Origin: Alphaproteobacteria bacterium
Lineage (GTDB): Bacteria; Pseudomonadota; Alphaproteobacteria; Micropepsales; Micropepsaceae
DNA: 64,000 nt
Direction of reading: 5' to 3'
Assembly (NCBI GenBank): GCA_024236055.1
Contig: JACKLF010000006.1
Location: forward strand, 1 to 64,000
Below are positions 35,925 through 45,089 of the stretch, one piece after another (position 1 is the stretch's first letter; the number at the start of each line of letters is the position of its first letter). Made by a program: the position numbers and the translations under genes. The notes under the pieces are model-generated. The model saw only the letters and a program-made list of their open reading frames with translations, did not search any database and was not told the DNA's origin.

Positions 35925-37565
35925 CTATACCATCGCGCCGGCGACGCCCAGAATGGCGCGGAAGATGTGGTTCACGTCCTGGGGCGTGCCTTCGGCCTGC
36001 ACCTGCGCCAGCCGGGGTGACAGGTCGCAGCCTTCCGCGATCTGCTGCGTCGCCGCCGTGGCGGCATCGATATCCCGCGGCGTGGTGGCGACAACGACGA
36101 AAGACATGTTCTGCGTCTGCTGTTGCAGCAGATGGCCGCCGTTGAACAGATTGTCGACATAAAGGACATTGCGGACACCGAAGTGCCGCTCCATCCGGCG
36201 CACCATCATCCGGGCATGGCGCCGGTCCCGCACGTTGCCGCCGACGCCCGCCAGCAGGAACAAGCCGCCGTCATGGCTTTGCACAAAGTCGGAAAAGGCC
36301 GGATTGCCCCGCAGCGCGTTCAGATGGATCGCGGCATAGACCTTGGCGATGGTGAAATAGCTGAGGGCCAGCAGGATCGCAGCGGAAATATCCACCAGAT
36401 AATAAGTGTAGCTGACGAAATAGATCGTCACCGCGATGAAGCCGGTCTGGAGTACCGCAAACAGGCTGTTGATCCAGCGCTGATCCAGCCGGAAAATGAA
36501 GACACCCGCCAGCGCCAGGATGGAGGCGATCGACAGCAGCGCCGTCATCCAAACCGGAATGGTGCGCAGGTAAGTGCCCGACTTCATGTCATCCATCGCC
36601 GTGGCCAGGATGGTGTTGTCGTCGGTCAGGGCCGAGGCCGCCGTGCCCTTCAGCGATCCCAGGCCGACGGCGGTGGTGCCAATCAGGATGAAGCGGCCCT
36701 TATAGCGGTCCAGCCGCGCCGGATCGCCCGAATCCAGGTCCGCCAGCGCGTCGGCGAAGGACCGATGGGCATAGTCGCCGCGCTTGTTGCGCCAGTTCAG
36801 GATCATGCCATTGGGAAATTCGCCCGGCACGATATCCGGCTGAACGCCGCCCGCTTCCAGTGCGCGCAGTGGCAGTGAGGGAAAGGCAAAGCCGGCTTCC
36901 TCATGCCAGGGATCGAACCGGCGCACCGCCCCGTCCCGGTCGACCCGCAGATTGTTGAATCCCAGCCGGCCATAGGCCGCCGGAAAGGCCGGCGCCAGAA
37001 TGGCGATGGGGCGGGCGGCCTTGGCACGGTCGCGCAACTGCGCCCCGGCGAAACGGGTAATGGCAACCTGGCTCAGGCCGTCATTGGCCGGATTGAGGCG
37101 CGTGATCGGAAGCACCACATTGGGCGTGTGCGCCAGCACATCCTGAAAGATCGCATCGTCATCGGGGTGATCGCGGTCCGGGTCGCTGAAAGTCAGGTTG
37201 ACCAGGATCGAACGCGCGCCGGCGTCGGACAGGCCGGCGATCATCTCGGCGATGACCGAGCGCGGCCAGGGCCAACGGCCATGATCGGGCGCCATCAGTG
37301 CCAATGAGCGTTCATCGATATCGACAATCAGGATGGACGGGTCCGGTTTTGGACTGGACAGGCGCATCCGCACCGCCAGGTCCAAGCTGGAGCTTTTCAC
37401 GCCCGGCGTGGCCAGCGACCAGGCCAGATTGACCAGGATCGCGGCAATGAAAACGCCCGCCAGGCCCAGATAGAACAGGGTCGGACGGCTGCGCGCCTGG
37501 TCGCCAAGCCGCCAGATCGCATGCCGCAAGGCGCTGATCGCGGGCCAGGACGGCAGCGCGCTCAC
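35925..37565 (-). CDS. CHASE2-domain membrane protein without an output domain
   Basis: 546 residues. After one membrane helix (about 29-50, LFYLGLAGVFIAAILVN) comes a periplasmic CHASE2 sensor domain: SLDLAVRMRLSSPKPDP, ILIVDIDERSLALMAPDHGR and WPWPRSVIAEMIAGLSDAGA at the start, and GRFILIGTTAVGLGSLKGTA near the end. Three helices follow (TIPVWMTALLSIASILALAG to YFVSYTYYLVDISAAILLAL). CHASE2 usually feeds a cyclase, kinase or GGDEF domain. Here only about 145 cytoplasmic residues follow, with no recognisable catalytic motif (VRDRRHARMMVRRMERHFGV). Its start overlaps the stop of the M48 protease gene by four bases, so sensor and protease are probably made together. Confidence 0.85.
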   Translation of the reverse strand: MSALPSWPAISALRHAIWRLGDQARSRPTLFYLGLAGVFIAAILVNLAWSLATPGVKSSSLDLAVRMRLSSPKPDPSILIVDIDERSLALMAPDHGRWPWPRSVIAEMIAGLSDAGARSILVNLTFSDPDRDHPDDDAIFQDVLAHTPNVVLPITRLNPANDGLSQVAITRFAGAQLRDRAKAARPIAILAPAFPAAYGRLGFNNLRVDRDGAVRRFDPWHEEAGFAFPSLPLRALEAGGVQPDIVPGEFPNGMILNWRNKRGDYAHRSFADALADLDSGDPARLDRYKGRFILIGTTAVGLGSLKGTAASALTDDNTILATAMDDMKSGTYLRTIPVWMTALLSIASILALAGVFIFRLDQRWINSLFAVLQTGFIAVTIYFVSYTYYLVDISAAILLALSYFTIAKVYAAIHLNALRGNPAFSDFVQSHDGGLFLLAGVGGNVRDRRHARMMVRRMERHFGVRNVLYVDNLFNGGHLLQQQTQNMSFVVVATTPRDIDAATAATQQIAEGCDLSPRLAQVQAEGTPQDVNHIFRAILGVAGAMV

Positions 37566-38446
37566 TGCATGCCCCGGATGCGCGCGGCGGCGGGCGATGG
37601 CACGGCGGCAGCTTCCAGATCGGGCGTCGCCGCTTCGGCCAGTGCCGCGATCCGGTCTTCGGGCGCCGGATGGGTCGAAAACAGCAGCGCGGTGTCGGGA
37701 TCGCCGGGCTTGAGCGCCGCAAGCTTCTCCAGCACCGAGATCATGGCCGAGGAATCGTATCCCGCCCGCGCCGCGATCACGACACCGTCACGGTCCGCTT
37801 CGAATTCCGCGGACTTGTCCAGCCCGCGCGCGATCAGCCGGGTGCCAAGGTCCGCGACCAGGCTGGCGGTCTTTTCCGGATTGTCGCCCAGCGCCGTATT
37901 GCCGGCCAGCGCGACGAGCTTCTGCTGCTGGATCACCTTCCACTGATGGCGGCGGTTCACATGCGCGATTTCATGGGCCAGCACCGCCGCCAGCTCGTCC
38001 TCGCTGGACAAAAGCGCATAAAGGCCGCGCGTGATGACAACGATGCCGCCGGGAAAGGCCATGGCATTGACCGAAGGCGTGTCCAGAACGGCAAAGCGCC
38101 AGGGAACGTCCTTGCGCTCCACCTGCCGGGCCAGGTTGCGGCCGACAAGATTGACGTAATTCTGCACCTTGGGATTGCGCCAGACCGGTGCGGCACCCAG
38201 CACCGTCGCGGCAATCGCATCGCCGGACTGGACTTCCTCCTGCGTGCCCTGGTTGCCCGCAAGGCCGGACACCTGGCCAAGCAACCCGCCAAGCCCGCCT
38301 GCAGCAGTCTTGTCCTGATCGGTGCCGGATTTGCTGGCATCGCCGAAATTGGGCAGTTGAAAGGACTGGGCGCGCGCGGGCGGCGGCGCAAGAAGCGCCA
38401 GCCCGAAGGCCAGCAGCGGCGCGGCGAATCTGGCGCCCCTGTTCAT
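37562..38446 (-). CDS. Exported M48-family zinc metallopeptidase (BepA/LoiP-like)
   Basis: 294 residues with a Sec leader (MNRGARFAAPLLAFGLALLA). The zinc site is HEIAHVNRRH in ELAAVLAHEIAHVNRR, and the third ligand lies in EFEADRDGVVIA. The substrate-side segment NAMAFPGGIVVITRGL and the C-terminal THPAPEDRIAALAEA are typical. Such peptidases remove misassembled outer-membrane proteins or process lipoproteins in the periplasm. It overlaps the upstream SH3b gene and the downstream CHASE2 gene by four bases each, so the three are a tightly coupled operon. Confidence 0.92.
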   Translation of the reverse strand: MNRGARFAAPLLAFGLALLAPPPARAQSFQLPNFGDASKSGTDQDKTAAGGLGGLLGQVSGLAGNQGTQEEVQSGDAIAATVLGAAPVWRNPKVQNYVNLVGRNLARQVERKDVPWRFAVLDTPSVNAMAFPGGIVVITRGLYALLSSEDELAAVLAHEIAHVNRRHQWKVIQQQKLVALAGNTALGDNPEKTASLVADLGTRLIARGLDKSAEFEADRDGVVIAARAGYDSSAMISVLEKLAALKPGDPDTALLFSTHPAPEDRIAALAEAATPDLEAAAVPSPAAARIRGMQ

Positions 38447-38973
38447 GGCCGCACCCGCTGCGAGGCCGATGCGCGCAGATAGGCGATGCGCCGTGTTTTC
38501 AGCTTGCCGGCCCTGGCGAATTTTTCCGCCGCCGCCTCACTGACCGCCTGGCGGGCAAGCGCGGCGACCGCCGCATCATCTGGCTTGGCGCGCGCCAGAT
38601 CGGCCGCATCCAGCCCGCGCCCACCCGAAGCGCTGACCACATTCTTCGAGCCGGTGCGCCCACTGGCCAGCGCCGCAACCTGGCTTGCCGATCCGCCGCT
38701 GCCCAGCGACAGGCTGCTCAGTTTCAGCCAGCCTGTCTTGCCGCCGCTGCGCACATGCGCCCAGAAGCCCTTGCGTTCGAAAATGTCGGCGGCGGCCCCG
38801 GCTTTCAGAGCCGTGACGGTGGATGCCGATGTGGCGGGCCTGGACAACAGTTTTGTGGCGGCGCGAATCCGGGCGGGCTCTGCCGACGCCGCGCCCGCAC
38901 ACAGCATCAAACAGGCAAAAATCGCGCAAATCCGCAAGGCCGCGGCCCTGGACACCCTTGTCGCCTCCCACAC
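38443..38973 (-). CDS. Exported bacterial SH3 (SH3b) domain protein
   Basis: 176 residues. A leader (LRICAIFACLMLCAGAASA) is followed by an SH3b domain at about 33-90 (KLLSRPATSASTVTALKAGA, GFWAHVRSGGKTGWLKLSSL), the fold that often binds peptidoglycan peptides. The C-terminal half is Ala/Ser-rich and helical, with AALARQAVSEAAAEKFARAG, and ends in a basic tail. It is the first gene of the operon with the M48 protease and the CHASE2 protein, and may present cell-wall or outer-membrane damage to them. Confidence 0.85.
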   Translation of the reverse strand: MWEATRVSRAAALRICAIFACLMLCAGAASAEPARIRAATKLLSRPATSASTVTALKAGAAADIFERKGFWAHVRSGGKTGWLKLSSLSLGSGGSASQVAALASGRTGSKNVVSASGGRGLDAADLARAKPDDAAVAALARQAVSEAAAEKFARAGKLKTRRIAYLRASASQRVRP

Positions 38974-39032
38974 TGTGATTCCGATTGTGCGGGACGCGGG
39001 AGGCCCTGTCGATACCCGGCCGGCGCCGGCGC

Positions 39033-39072
39033 AAAAAGACGGCCACGCCCGTCTGATGGGAGGCGTGGCCGT
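39033..39072 (-). terminator. Rho-independent terminator after the TonB-receptor gene
   Basis: On the minus strand ACGGCCACGCC and GGCGTGGCCGT form an 11-base-pair stem with a 12-base loop, followed by a run of T (CTTTTTG). It lies about 40 bases past the receptor stop and separates it from the SH3b operon. Confidence 0.8.
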
Positions 39073-39111
39073 TCCAGGTAAAAGCCATCCCCGGTCGGGG
39101 AACGGGTCTGG

Positions 39112-42057
39112 CTACATCTTGAACCGCAGGCCGACGCGATACACCCGGCCCAGATAGTCGAAATAGGCGCGGTTGGTCATCGGATAGGCCGGGCTGTTGT
39201 TGCCGCCCGGGCCGTTGGCCACCAGCGGCGGATCGGTGTTGAAGATATTGCGCACCGACAGGAAGGCCTGGGTATCGGCGCCCATGGCGTCGAAGTCATA
39301 GGTGACCGAACCATCCATGAAGAACGAGCCGTCGATCTCGTTCATGTTGGCCGTGCGGTTTGCCAGCGTGGATGTCGGGCAGCCGGTGGTGCAGACGATC
39401 CATTCATTGGCATACTTGCTGGCACTCACGCCGCGGCCCAGCAGGAAGAAGGTCCAGGGATCGGTGTGATAGGTGCCGCTGACGCGCCATGACCAGGTTG
39501 GCGTGCCGCCAAAGCCGCTGAGCGTGCCCGCCGCATCGGTCGGCGGCGCGATGCCATTGTTGGTGTAGTTGCGGATATAGTTGGTGGCCAGCGCATTCAG
39601 GGTCAGGTCGCCCGGAATCTCGCCGAACCAGTCCAGATCCTCAAGCGGCACCTGGTAGGTGATATCGAAGTCGATACCTTCCATCTTCTGGGTCGAATAG
39701 TTGATCGGCCGCAGGTCGATGAAATTGATCGTGCTGCCGACGGTATTCGGACCGCGGGTCACCCCATCCGCCCAGCGGATATTGGCGCAGTTGCCCGCCA
39801 GACCCTGGACGTAACAGAGATCGGCGACGTCCTGGGCCTGGATGGTGCCGATCGCGCCCTTGATGTTGATGTTGAAGTAGTCGACAGACGCCGCCAGACC
39901 CGGAATGAAGCTGGGCGTCAGCACGATGCCGCCGCGCTGTTAGCCGCTTCGGGGCTCAGGTTCGTGCTCGGTCAGGTTGCTGCACGAAGGTGTAGGAGGT
40001 GTTGTTGATCACCACCGTAGTTCGTGCGCCGCGCCCGTGGCGGAACAGTCAGTTCAGGTTGGGCGCACGGATGTCATGGCTGTAGGTCACGCGGAACTTG
40101 ATGTCGTCGATGGGCTGGTAGTTGGCGCCCAGTTCCAGGTGTTGACGCCGCCCGAGGTGCTGTAGGCGGTGTAGCGAATGGCGCCGTTGACATCGAGGCT
40201 CGGCCAGCGGCACGACGGTTTCGAGGTAACCTTCCGCCACCGAATAATGGCCCTTTGGTCACCAGGTAGTTGCCGAACCGCCAGCCCGAATTCGTACTGG
40301 GGCTCGACAAAGCCGTTGATCGATTCCAGGCGCCATTCCGCACCGAAGGCGACCGAGACCGGACCGGCCCAGGTCGAGATCGGGTTGCCTGGCGTTGAGC
40401 GCCATTGCGACCTGCTCGTTCAGACGCTGCAGGCGATAGGGCGTGCCAGGACATAGCTAAGGCCTTTCTGGAAGTCGGCATCGCTCTGCATGCCGCCATT
40501 CACACCGATGCGCGACAGCGGTGAGCAGCCATTGCCCGGCGCGGACAGGCTGGAACGGCACACAATGGTGCCGGCCGGCACGCCCAGCGCGTTGCCGGCG
40601 GGGTGCGGACACCGCATCCTGCGCCGCGGCAGGCGGGCATTGTTCCAGCGCGCTTCCTGCTCCCGCGTGTTGGTCATGCTGGCCTGGGCAAACAGGTTCC
40701 AGGTCCAGTCGGTGTCAGGTTGGTGTTGCCATCCAGGCCAAGCGCGAAACGCTGGGCTTCACGGCCATTGCGGCTGCCCGACTTGGGGAAGCCCGCATTG
40801 GTCGAGCCCATGATTGAGCGACTTCCAGATTGTTCTGCGGCCATAGTCGCGAATGCTCTGCGGCAGGAAGGCGTTGTCCGACTGGATGGTGATGCCGCCC
40901 ACTTGCGGAGGCTGCATGTAATAGCTGCGGCCCTTGAAGCGCGTGACGGACGCCTCGGCCCACAGTTCAATGTCGTCGGTCAGGTAATATCCGGCGCGCC
41001 CGAACAGGCTTTCGCGGATTTCTCCCGAAGCCAGCGAGTCGGTGCCGCCATAATTGTCCTGGGTCACCGCGGTGTCGCCGCCGATCATCCAGGGACCCGA
41101 CACGGTGCCGAAGGCCAGGTTGTTCACCGCGCCATTGACGCCGAAATAGGTGCCGCGCAACTGGGTCGACTTGGCCCCGCCATTGGTCACCGAGTTCAGC
41201 ACCAGGCCGCCGGGCGTGACCTCGCTTGCGCCGATGCCCTTCTGGATCAGGTAATAGGGCTGGCCGTTGGTCGCCGTATAGGCCGGGTTCTGAATCTTGA
41301 AGTAGCCCTGCTGGTTCCATTTCGGGTTGTAGTCATAGATGCCCTGGATCTGGGTCCATTCGCCCGACAGCAGCACATGCATCTTGCCGCCCAGGAAGTC
41401 GCCGCCATAGGTCAGGTTGGCCTTGTAGCTGGGCTGCAGGCCGTTATAGGTCTCGCCATACTGGGCAGTGCCCTTGAAGCCGGTGAAATCCTTGTCGAGG
41501 ATGAAGTTGACGACACCGCCCACCGCGTCCGAGCCATAGTCGGCCGAGGCGCCACCGGTCACCACGTCAACACGCTTCACCAGCTGTTGCGGGATGGTGT
41601 TGATGTCGACCTCGCCGGTCGAGGCCGAAGCCGGGGTGCGATGGCCGTCCAGCAGGACCAGGGTGCGGTTGGCGCCCAGGCCGCGCAGGTTCAGCGCGGC
41701 GACGCCGGCCAGACCGTTGGACAGGCTGCCCGCCGTGGTGTCGGGCTTGGTGCTGCTTTGCAGGGCGGGCAACTGGTTGACGAATTCGGTCAGGTTGGCC
41801 GGCGCCTGGGCGTCGATCTGGTCGGCGCCGATCACGGTGACGGGGGTTGGCGCATTGTAGCCGTCGCGCACCACGCGGGTGCCCGTCACGGTCACCGCTT
41901 CCATCGGCACATCGGCGGCCGCGACCTGTGTCGCGGCCTGCTGGGCGGCGGCGTCATGTGCCCCAAGCCCCAGGGCGGCTAGCCCGGCGGTCGCCATGGC
42001 ATATTTGCGGAAAACGGAAAGGACAGAACCTTTCGTCGACTGAAATTCACTACGCAT
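39112..42057 (-). pseudogene. TonB-dependent receptor, frameshifted in the middle of its barrel
   Basis: The N-terminal 350-400 residues are intact: a leader ending in AHDAAAQQA, then the plug domain (VTVTGTRVVRDGYNAPTPV, LRGLGANRTLVLLDGHRTPA, VVTGGASADYGSDAVGGVVN) and the first barrel strands. The C-terminal 270 residues (39112-39924) are also intact and end in YRVGLRFKM, a terminal strand. Between about 39925 and 40850 the code continues but changes frame repeatedly. For example, LDGNTNL is followed out of frame by WTWNLFAQASMTNTREQEAR, so several single-base losses are needed. The type fits a large-substrate receptor of the Caulobacter/Sphingomonas kind. The divergent Lrp-type regulator is the likely controller. 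A minus-strand terminator follows. Confidence 0.88.
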
Positions 42058-42411
42058 CGGACTCCCCCGTTAAAACAAAGAGTCCTGGATACGTTCCCCC
42101 TACCCCACGTCTTATGTATCGGCGGCGGCGCTGCACTTGCATGCAGACCGCGCGAGGCCGTCTTTGACGGTCCTCTGGATTCACGCGTTGCGCCACGCTC
42201 CACGCGGCCACTTCACGTTTTGACCCAAACAAAACCTGCTCAATTGTTCGTGCGTTGAACGGGCTGTTTGACGTCACGCTTCATCAGCAAAAGATTCGTA
42301 ACAGAATGCTGGTTGCGCTTCTCATCAATCTCGAAGAGCATTCCGACGAATTGATTGAATATCTCGCGTGAATGCGCGCAGCTGTGTTGGATTCCGTTTC
42401 AACATCGTTTG
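42058..42411. promoter_or_regulatory. Divergent promoter region between the TonB receptor and the Lrp-type regulator
   Basis: About 350 bases with no convincing gene. On the minus side a GGGGGAGTCCG sequence precedes the receptor ATG. The middle (42210-42410) is clearly A/T-richer than the flanks and contains several TTG-type boxes, so it probably holds both promoters. A TGCATGCA palindrome lies near 42137. No operator can be named with confidence. Confidence 0.4.
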
Positions 42412-42432
42412 ATGCATAGGGGGTATATACTT

Positions 42433-42927
42433 TTGTTTACATCCAACGTGTCGACGCTCGATACAACAGATTACCGGCTTCTTCGCGAACTGACGCGCGA
42501 TGGCCGCGCCGCCGATGTTCTTCTTGGCGAACGCATCAATCTTTCCGGCACCGCCGTGTCGCGCCGCCGGCGCACAATGGAAGAACGCGGCATCATCGCC
42601 GGCTATAGCGCCAAGCTGGACATGTCGTCGCTTGGCTTTCATGGCGTGGTGATGGTGTCGGTCGAACTCAACTCCCAGGCCGAGCATGTGCTGGTGGAAT
42701 TCGAGCGCCAGGTGGTGAAGTGCCCGTCAATTTCCTATTGCGGTTTTGTCTCCGGCGACACCGATTTCATGATCATGATCCACGTCAATTCCTTCAACGA
42801 CTATGACGGCATCTACCGGCGCGAACTTTCCAGCCTGCCGCATGTCGCCAGGATCCGCTCCAGCTTCGTGCTGCGCGAGGTCGCGCGCCGTTCGACCCCG
42901 CCCGTGGTGTTCGATGGCATGAAGTAG
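42433..42927 (+). CDS. Lrp/AsnC-family transcriptional regulator
   Basis: About 164 residues from a TTG at 42433, chosen because AGGGGG lies nine bases upstream. An ATG at 42412 would add seven residues. The helix-turn-helix is TTDYRLLRELTRDGRAADVL then LSGTAVSRRRRTMEERGIIA, and the effector domain (RAM) is LGFHGVVMVSVELNSQAEHV, CPSISYCGFVSGDTDFMIMI and LSSLPHVARIRSSFVLREVA. Lrp proteins sense amino acids and control uptake or catabolic genes. It is divergent from the broken TonB receptor and probably regulates it. Confidence 0.9.
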   Translation: MFTSNVSTLDTTDYRLLRELTRDGRAADVLLGERINLSGTAVSRRRRTMEERGIIAGYSAKLDMSSLGFHGVVMVSVELNSQAEHVLVEFERQVVKCPSISYCGFVSGDTDFMIMIHVNSFNDYDGIYRRELSSLPHVARIRSSFVLREVARRSTPPVVFDGMK

Positions 42928-43020
42928 CCGGGCCCGCTGTCCGCGGCCGGACATGGTCTGCGGATGTGTTCCGGCAAAGCGGCTATCGGGGGATCGGGTC
43001 TTGCAGGCGGCGAGGCCGGG

Positions 43021-43110
43021 TGGCGGACAGGGTGGGATTCGAACCCACGGTACGCTTGCACGTACGCCGCATTTCGAGTGCGGTGCCTTCAACCACTCGA
43101 CCACCTGTCC
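43021..43110 (-). tRNA. tRNA-Ser (anticodon CGA)
   Basis: A 90-base class II tRNA. The acceptor stem GGACAGG pairs with CCTGTCC, with G as discriminator and an encoded CCA. The anticodon stem-loop CCGCA-CTCGAAA-TGCGG gives anticodon CGA, which reads UCG. The long variable arm (GTACGTGCAAGCGTAC) and the T arm GGGTTCGAATCCC are as expected for serine tRNAs. Confidence 0.97.
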
Positions 43111-43218
43111 GCCGGCGGTGATAAGGGAGGGGCCCGGCCAAGGCAAGTCGTTTTACGGGCTGCAAAACCGCTTCCCGCCGGGCGCGGGGCCGGGAGCGGC
43201 CAGCCAGAGGATATTCCC

Positions 43219-43716
43219 TCAGGCCAGGGCCGCCCGGACCGCCTTTTCGATGGTCGCGGGCGGGGTGTCGCCCTGCCAGATTTGCAGGATGCGCCCGTCG
43301 CGGCCCACCAGCATCTCGACCGGCAGGCCCAGAATGCCGCCAAACCGCTCCCCCAGCCGGGCGTCGCCCATCACCACCGGGTAATTGACCTTCAACCGGA
43401 CGGCCGCCGCCCTGGCGTCGTCGCTGGAATCGTCCATCGAAATGCCGATGACCTGAAAGCCCCTGCCGCCCCATTGCGTCTGCCAGGCGCGGAAATGCGG
43501 GATCGCGATCACGCAGGGCGCGCACCAGCTGGCCCAGAAGTCGACCAGAATCACCTTGCCCTTGTAGCGGGCCAACTCGACCGGCTTGCCGTCCAGACCG
43601 GGGCGCGCGAAGTCCGGCACCGTCATGCCGGGCTTGAGCTTCTGCGGCACCGCCGCCAGCGCCCGGCCCGCGAATGCCAGCGCCGCGGCACTGCCAACAA
43701 AAAACCGACGCTGCAT
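43219..43716 (-). CDS. TlpA-like exported thioredoxin-fold protein
   Basis: 165 residues. A leader (MQRRFFVGSAAALAFAGRAL) directs it to the periplasm. The redox centre is VDFWASWCAPCVIAIPHFRA, with WCAPC typical of TlpA/ResA-type reductants. GLPVEMLVGRDGRIL holds the cis-proline. Such proteins reduce cysteines of apocytochromes, copper proteins or other exported thiol proteins. It starts directly behind the rhodanese gene and the two share a transcript, which suggests periplasmic sulfur or thiol chemistry. Confidence 0.92.
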   Translation of the reverse strand: MQRRFFVGSAAALAFAGRALAAVPQKLKPGMTVPDFARPGLDGKPVELARYKGKVILVDFWASWCAPCVIAIPHFRAWQTQWGGRGFQVIGISMDDSSDDARAAAVRLKVNYPVVMGDARLGERFGGILGLPVEMLVGRDGRILQIWQGDTPPATIEKAVRAALA

Positions 43717-43718
43717 GT

Positions 43719-44203
43719 CTATTGGCCCCGCACCACCGGATAACCCTTGTCCACCCAGTCCTGGCCGAAATTGTCCGCGATATAGAGCGCCTTGAGCTTG
43801 GTGAAGCCCATCGCCTTCAGCGCGGTATAGGCCGCACCCATGTTGGGGCAGCGGTTCCAGGGGCAGCAGCCGCAATAGATCACCAGCGGCGCATCGCGGG
43901 GCAGCGCTTCGACATGGGTCTTCAGGCTGGTCAGCCCGTCTTCGCTGCGCCCCGGCCCGGCATAGACGGCGCCGGGAATATGCGCCTGCTCGTAAAGCTT
44001 GCTGAATCCGACCTGCAGGATGGTGGGCGGAGTCCCATTCATCTCAGCAGCCAGTTCGGCAGGCTGGATCAGGGCGGCGGCAGGAATGACATCGGTCTCG
44101 GCGGCGCGCACCGTGCCAGCCAGAAGCGGCGCGGCCAGCATCGCAGCGCGGCCAGCATCAGCAGCGCGGCGCACAGATTGCGAGCGATGAACGGCCCGGT
44201 CAT
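43719..44203 (-). pseudogene. Exported rhodanese-domain protein with a frameshift in its leader
   Basis: The ATG at 44203 has AGGGAGG upstream and opens a leader (MTGPFIARNLCAALLMLAAL). The frame then shifts near 44140-44160 into AMLAAPLLAGTVRAAETDVI and stays open to 43719. The mature part has the rhodanese fold, with TILQVGFSKLYEQAHIPGAV and the active-site loop VIYCGCCPWNRCPNMGAA. The three or four cysteines around the catalytic one resemble CGCCPWDRC-type exported rhodaneses. One missing or extra base restores the protein. It is upstream of the TlpA-like gene and adjacent to rlmJ, which is also frameshifted at that side. Confidence 0.82.
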
Positions 44204-44292
44204 GGAACCTCCCTGGTTGGGATAAGTATAAAACTGGGTGACGTTCGCCAAACCGCCTGGTCATTCGGACCCCGCGCGCCAGGGATTACTGG

Positions 44293-45089
44293 TCATGTCA
44301 GCCGGTTCACCGGCCTTCGCACCAGGCGGTGGGCCAGAACGGCCGCCGCGGCCTGCATCTGTGCGGCAAAGCCATAGGCGGGTTGATCACCAGCAAGCCG
44401 GCCGGGTCATGCGCCCGATGCCGGAGCGACCGCGATCTCCACCGTTACGGCCTTGGCCACGCCCGCTGCCAGCACTTCGCCGACAAAACTGTCGACGGCG
44501 CTTTGCGACTTAGGGATACCAGACCAGATAGATCCCGTTGGCGAATTTGCGCACCGCCGCCGCCTGGGGCGCGCGCCAGCATTTCAAATTCGTCCACCGC
44601 CTCGAAAGGCGGATCGATCACGATCAATCCGCGCCGCGAAGGCGGCGGCACCAGCTTGACCATGCGCCCATAGCCGTCGCCCGTTTCGGTCACCGCGTTG
44701 CGGAAGGGCGCCAGCACATCCATCAGGATCGCCGCCTCGTCGGGGTGCTTTTCGATCGCGGCCAGCCGGTCCTGGGGGCGCAGCAGTTTCGCCGCGATCA
44801 GGGGCGAGCCGGGATAGCGCTGGCTGCCACATTCGCGCACCACGTCCAGATAGGCGCCCAGCGCGCCATCGGCGGCGGCGATGTCGGCCAGCCGGGCGAT
44901 GCCCCCTTGCGCCTCGCCCGTCGCCTGCGGCGCGGCATCGCGCAGGTCATAGAGCCCGCGTCCGGCATGGCTGTCGATCACCGAGAAACCGGTGTCCTTC
45001 TTCTTCAGGTGCGACAAGATCGCGACCAGCACGACATGCTTGACCACATCGGCGAAATTTCCCGCGTGATAGCCGTGACGGTAGTTCAT
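44293..45089 (-). pseudogene. rlmJ: RlmJ, 23S rRNA (adenine-2030 N6)-methyltransferase, C-terminus frameshifted
   Basis: The start MNYRHGYHAGNFADVVKHVV at 45089 is diagnostic for RlmJ, which methylates A2030 of 23S rRNA using SAM. The intact part has DTGFSVIDSHAGRGLYDL, QRYPGSPLIAAKLLRPQD and the catalytic RGLIVIDPPFEAVDEFEM (DPPF). After about 44570 the frame breaks. The expected continuation (AVRKFANGIYLVWYP, then a final part ending in RRPVNRLT) lies in other frames, and the stop falls near 44293. The start overlaps the stop of the MFS gene by four bases. Confidence 0.85.

Noticed and set aside
42953..43743. Plus-strand open frames over the tRNA-Ser and TlpA-like genes
   Set aside because: They cross a tRNA and are antisense to a gene with a clear WCAPC motif.
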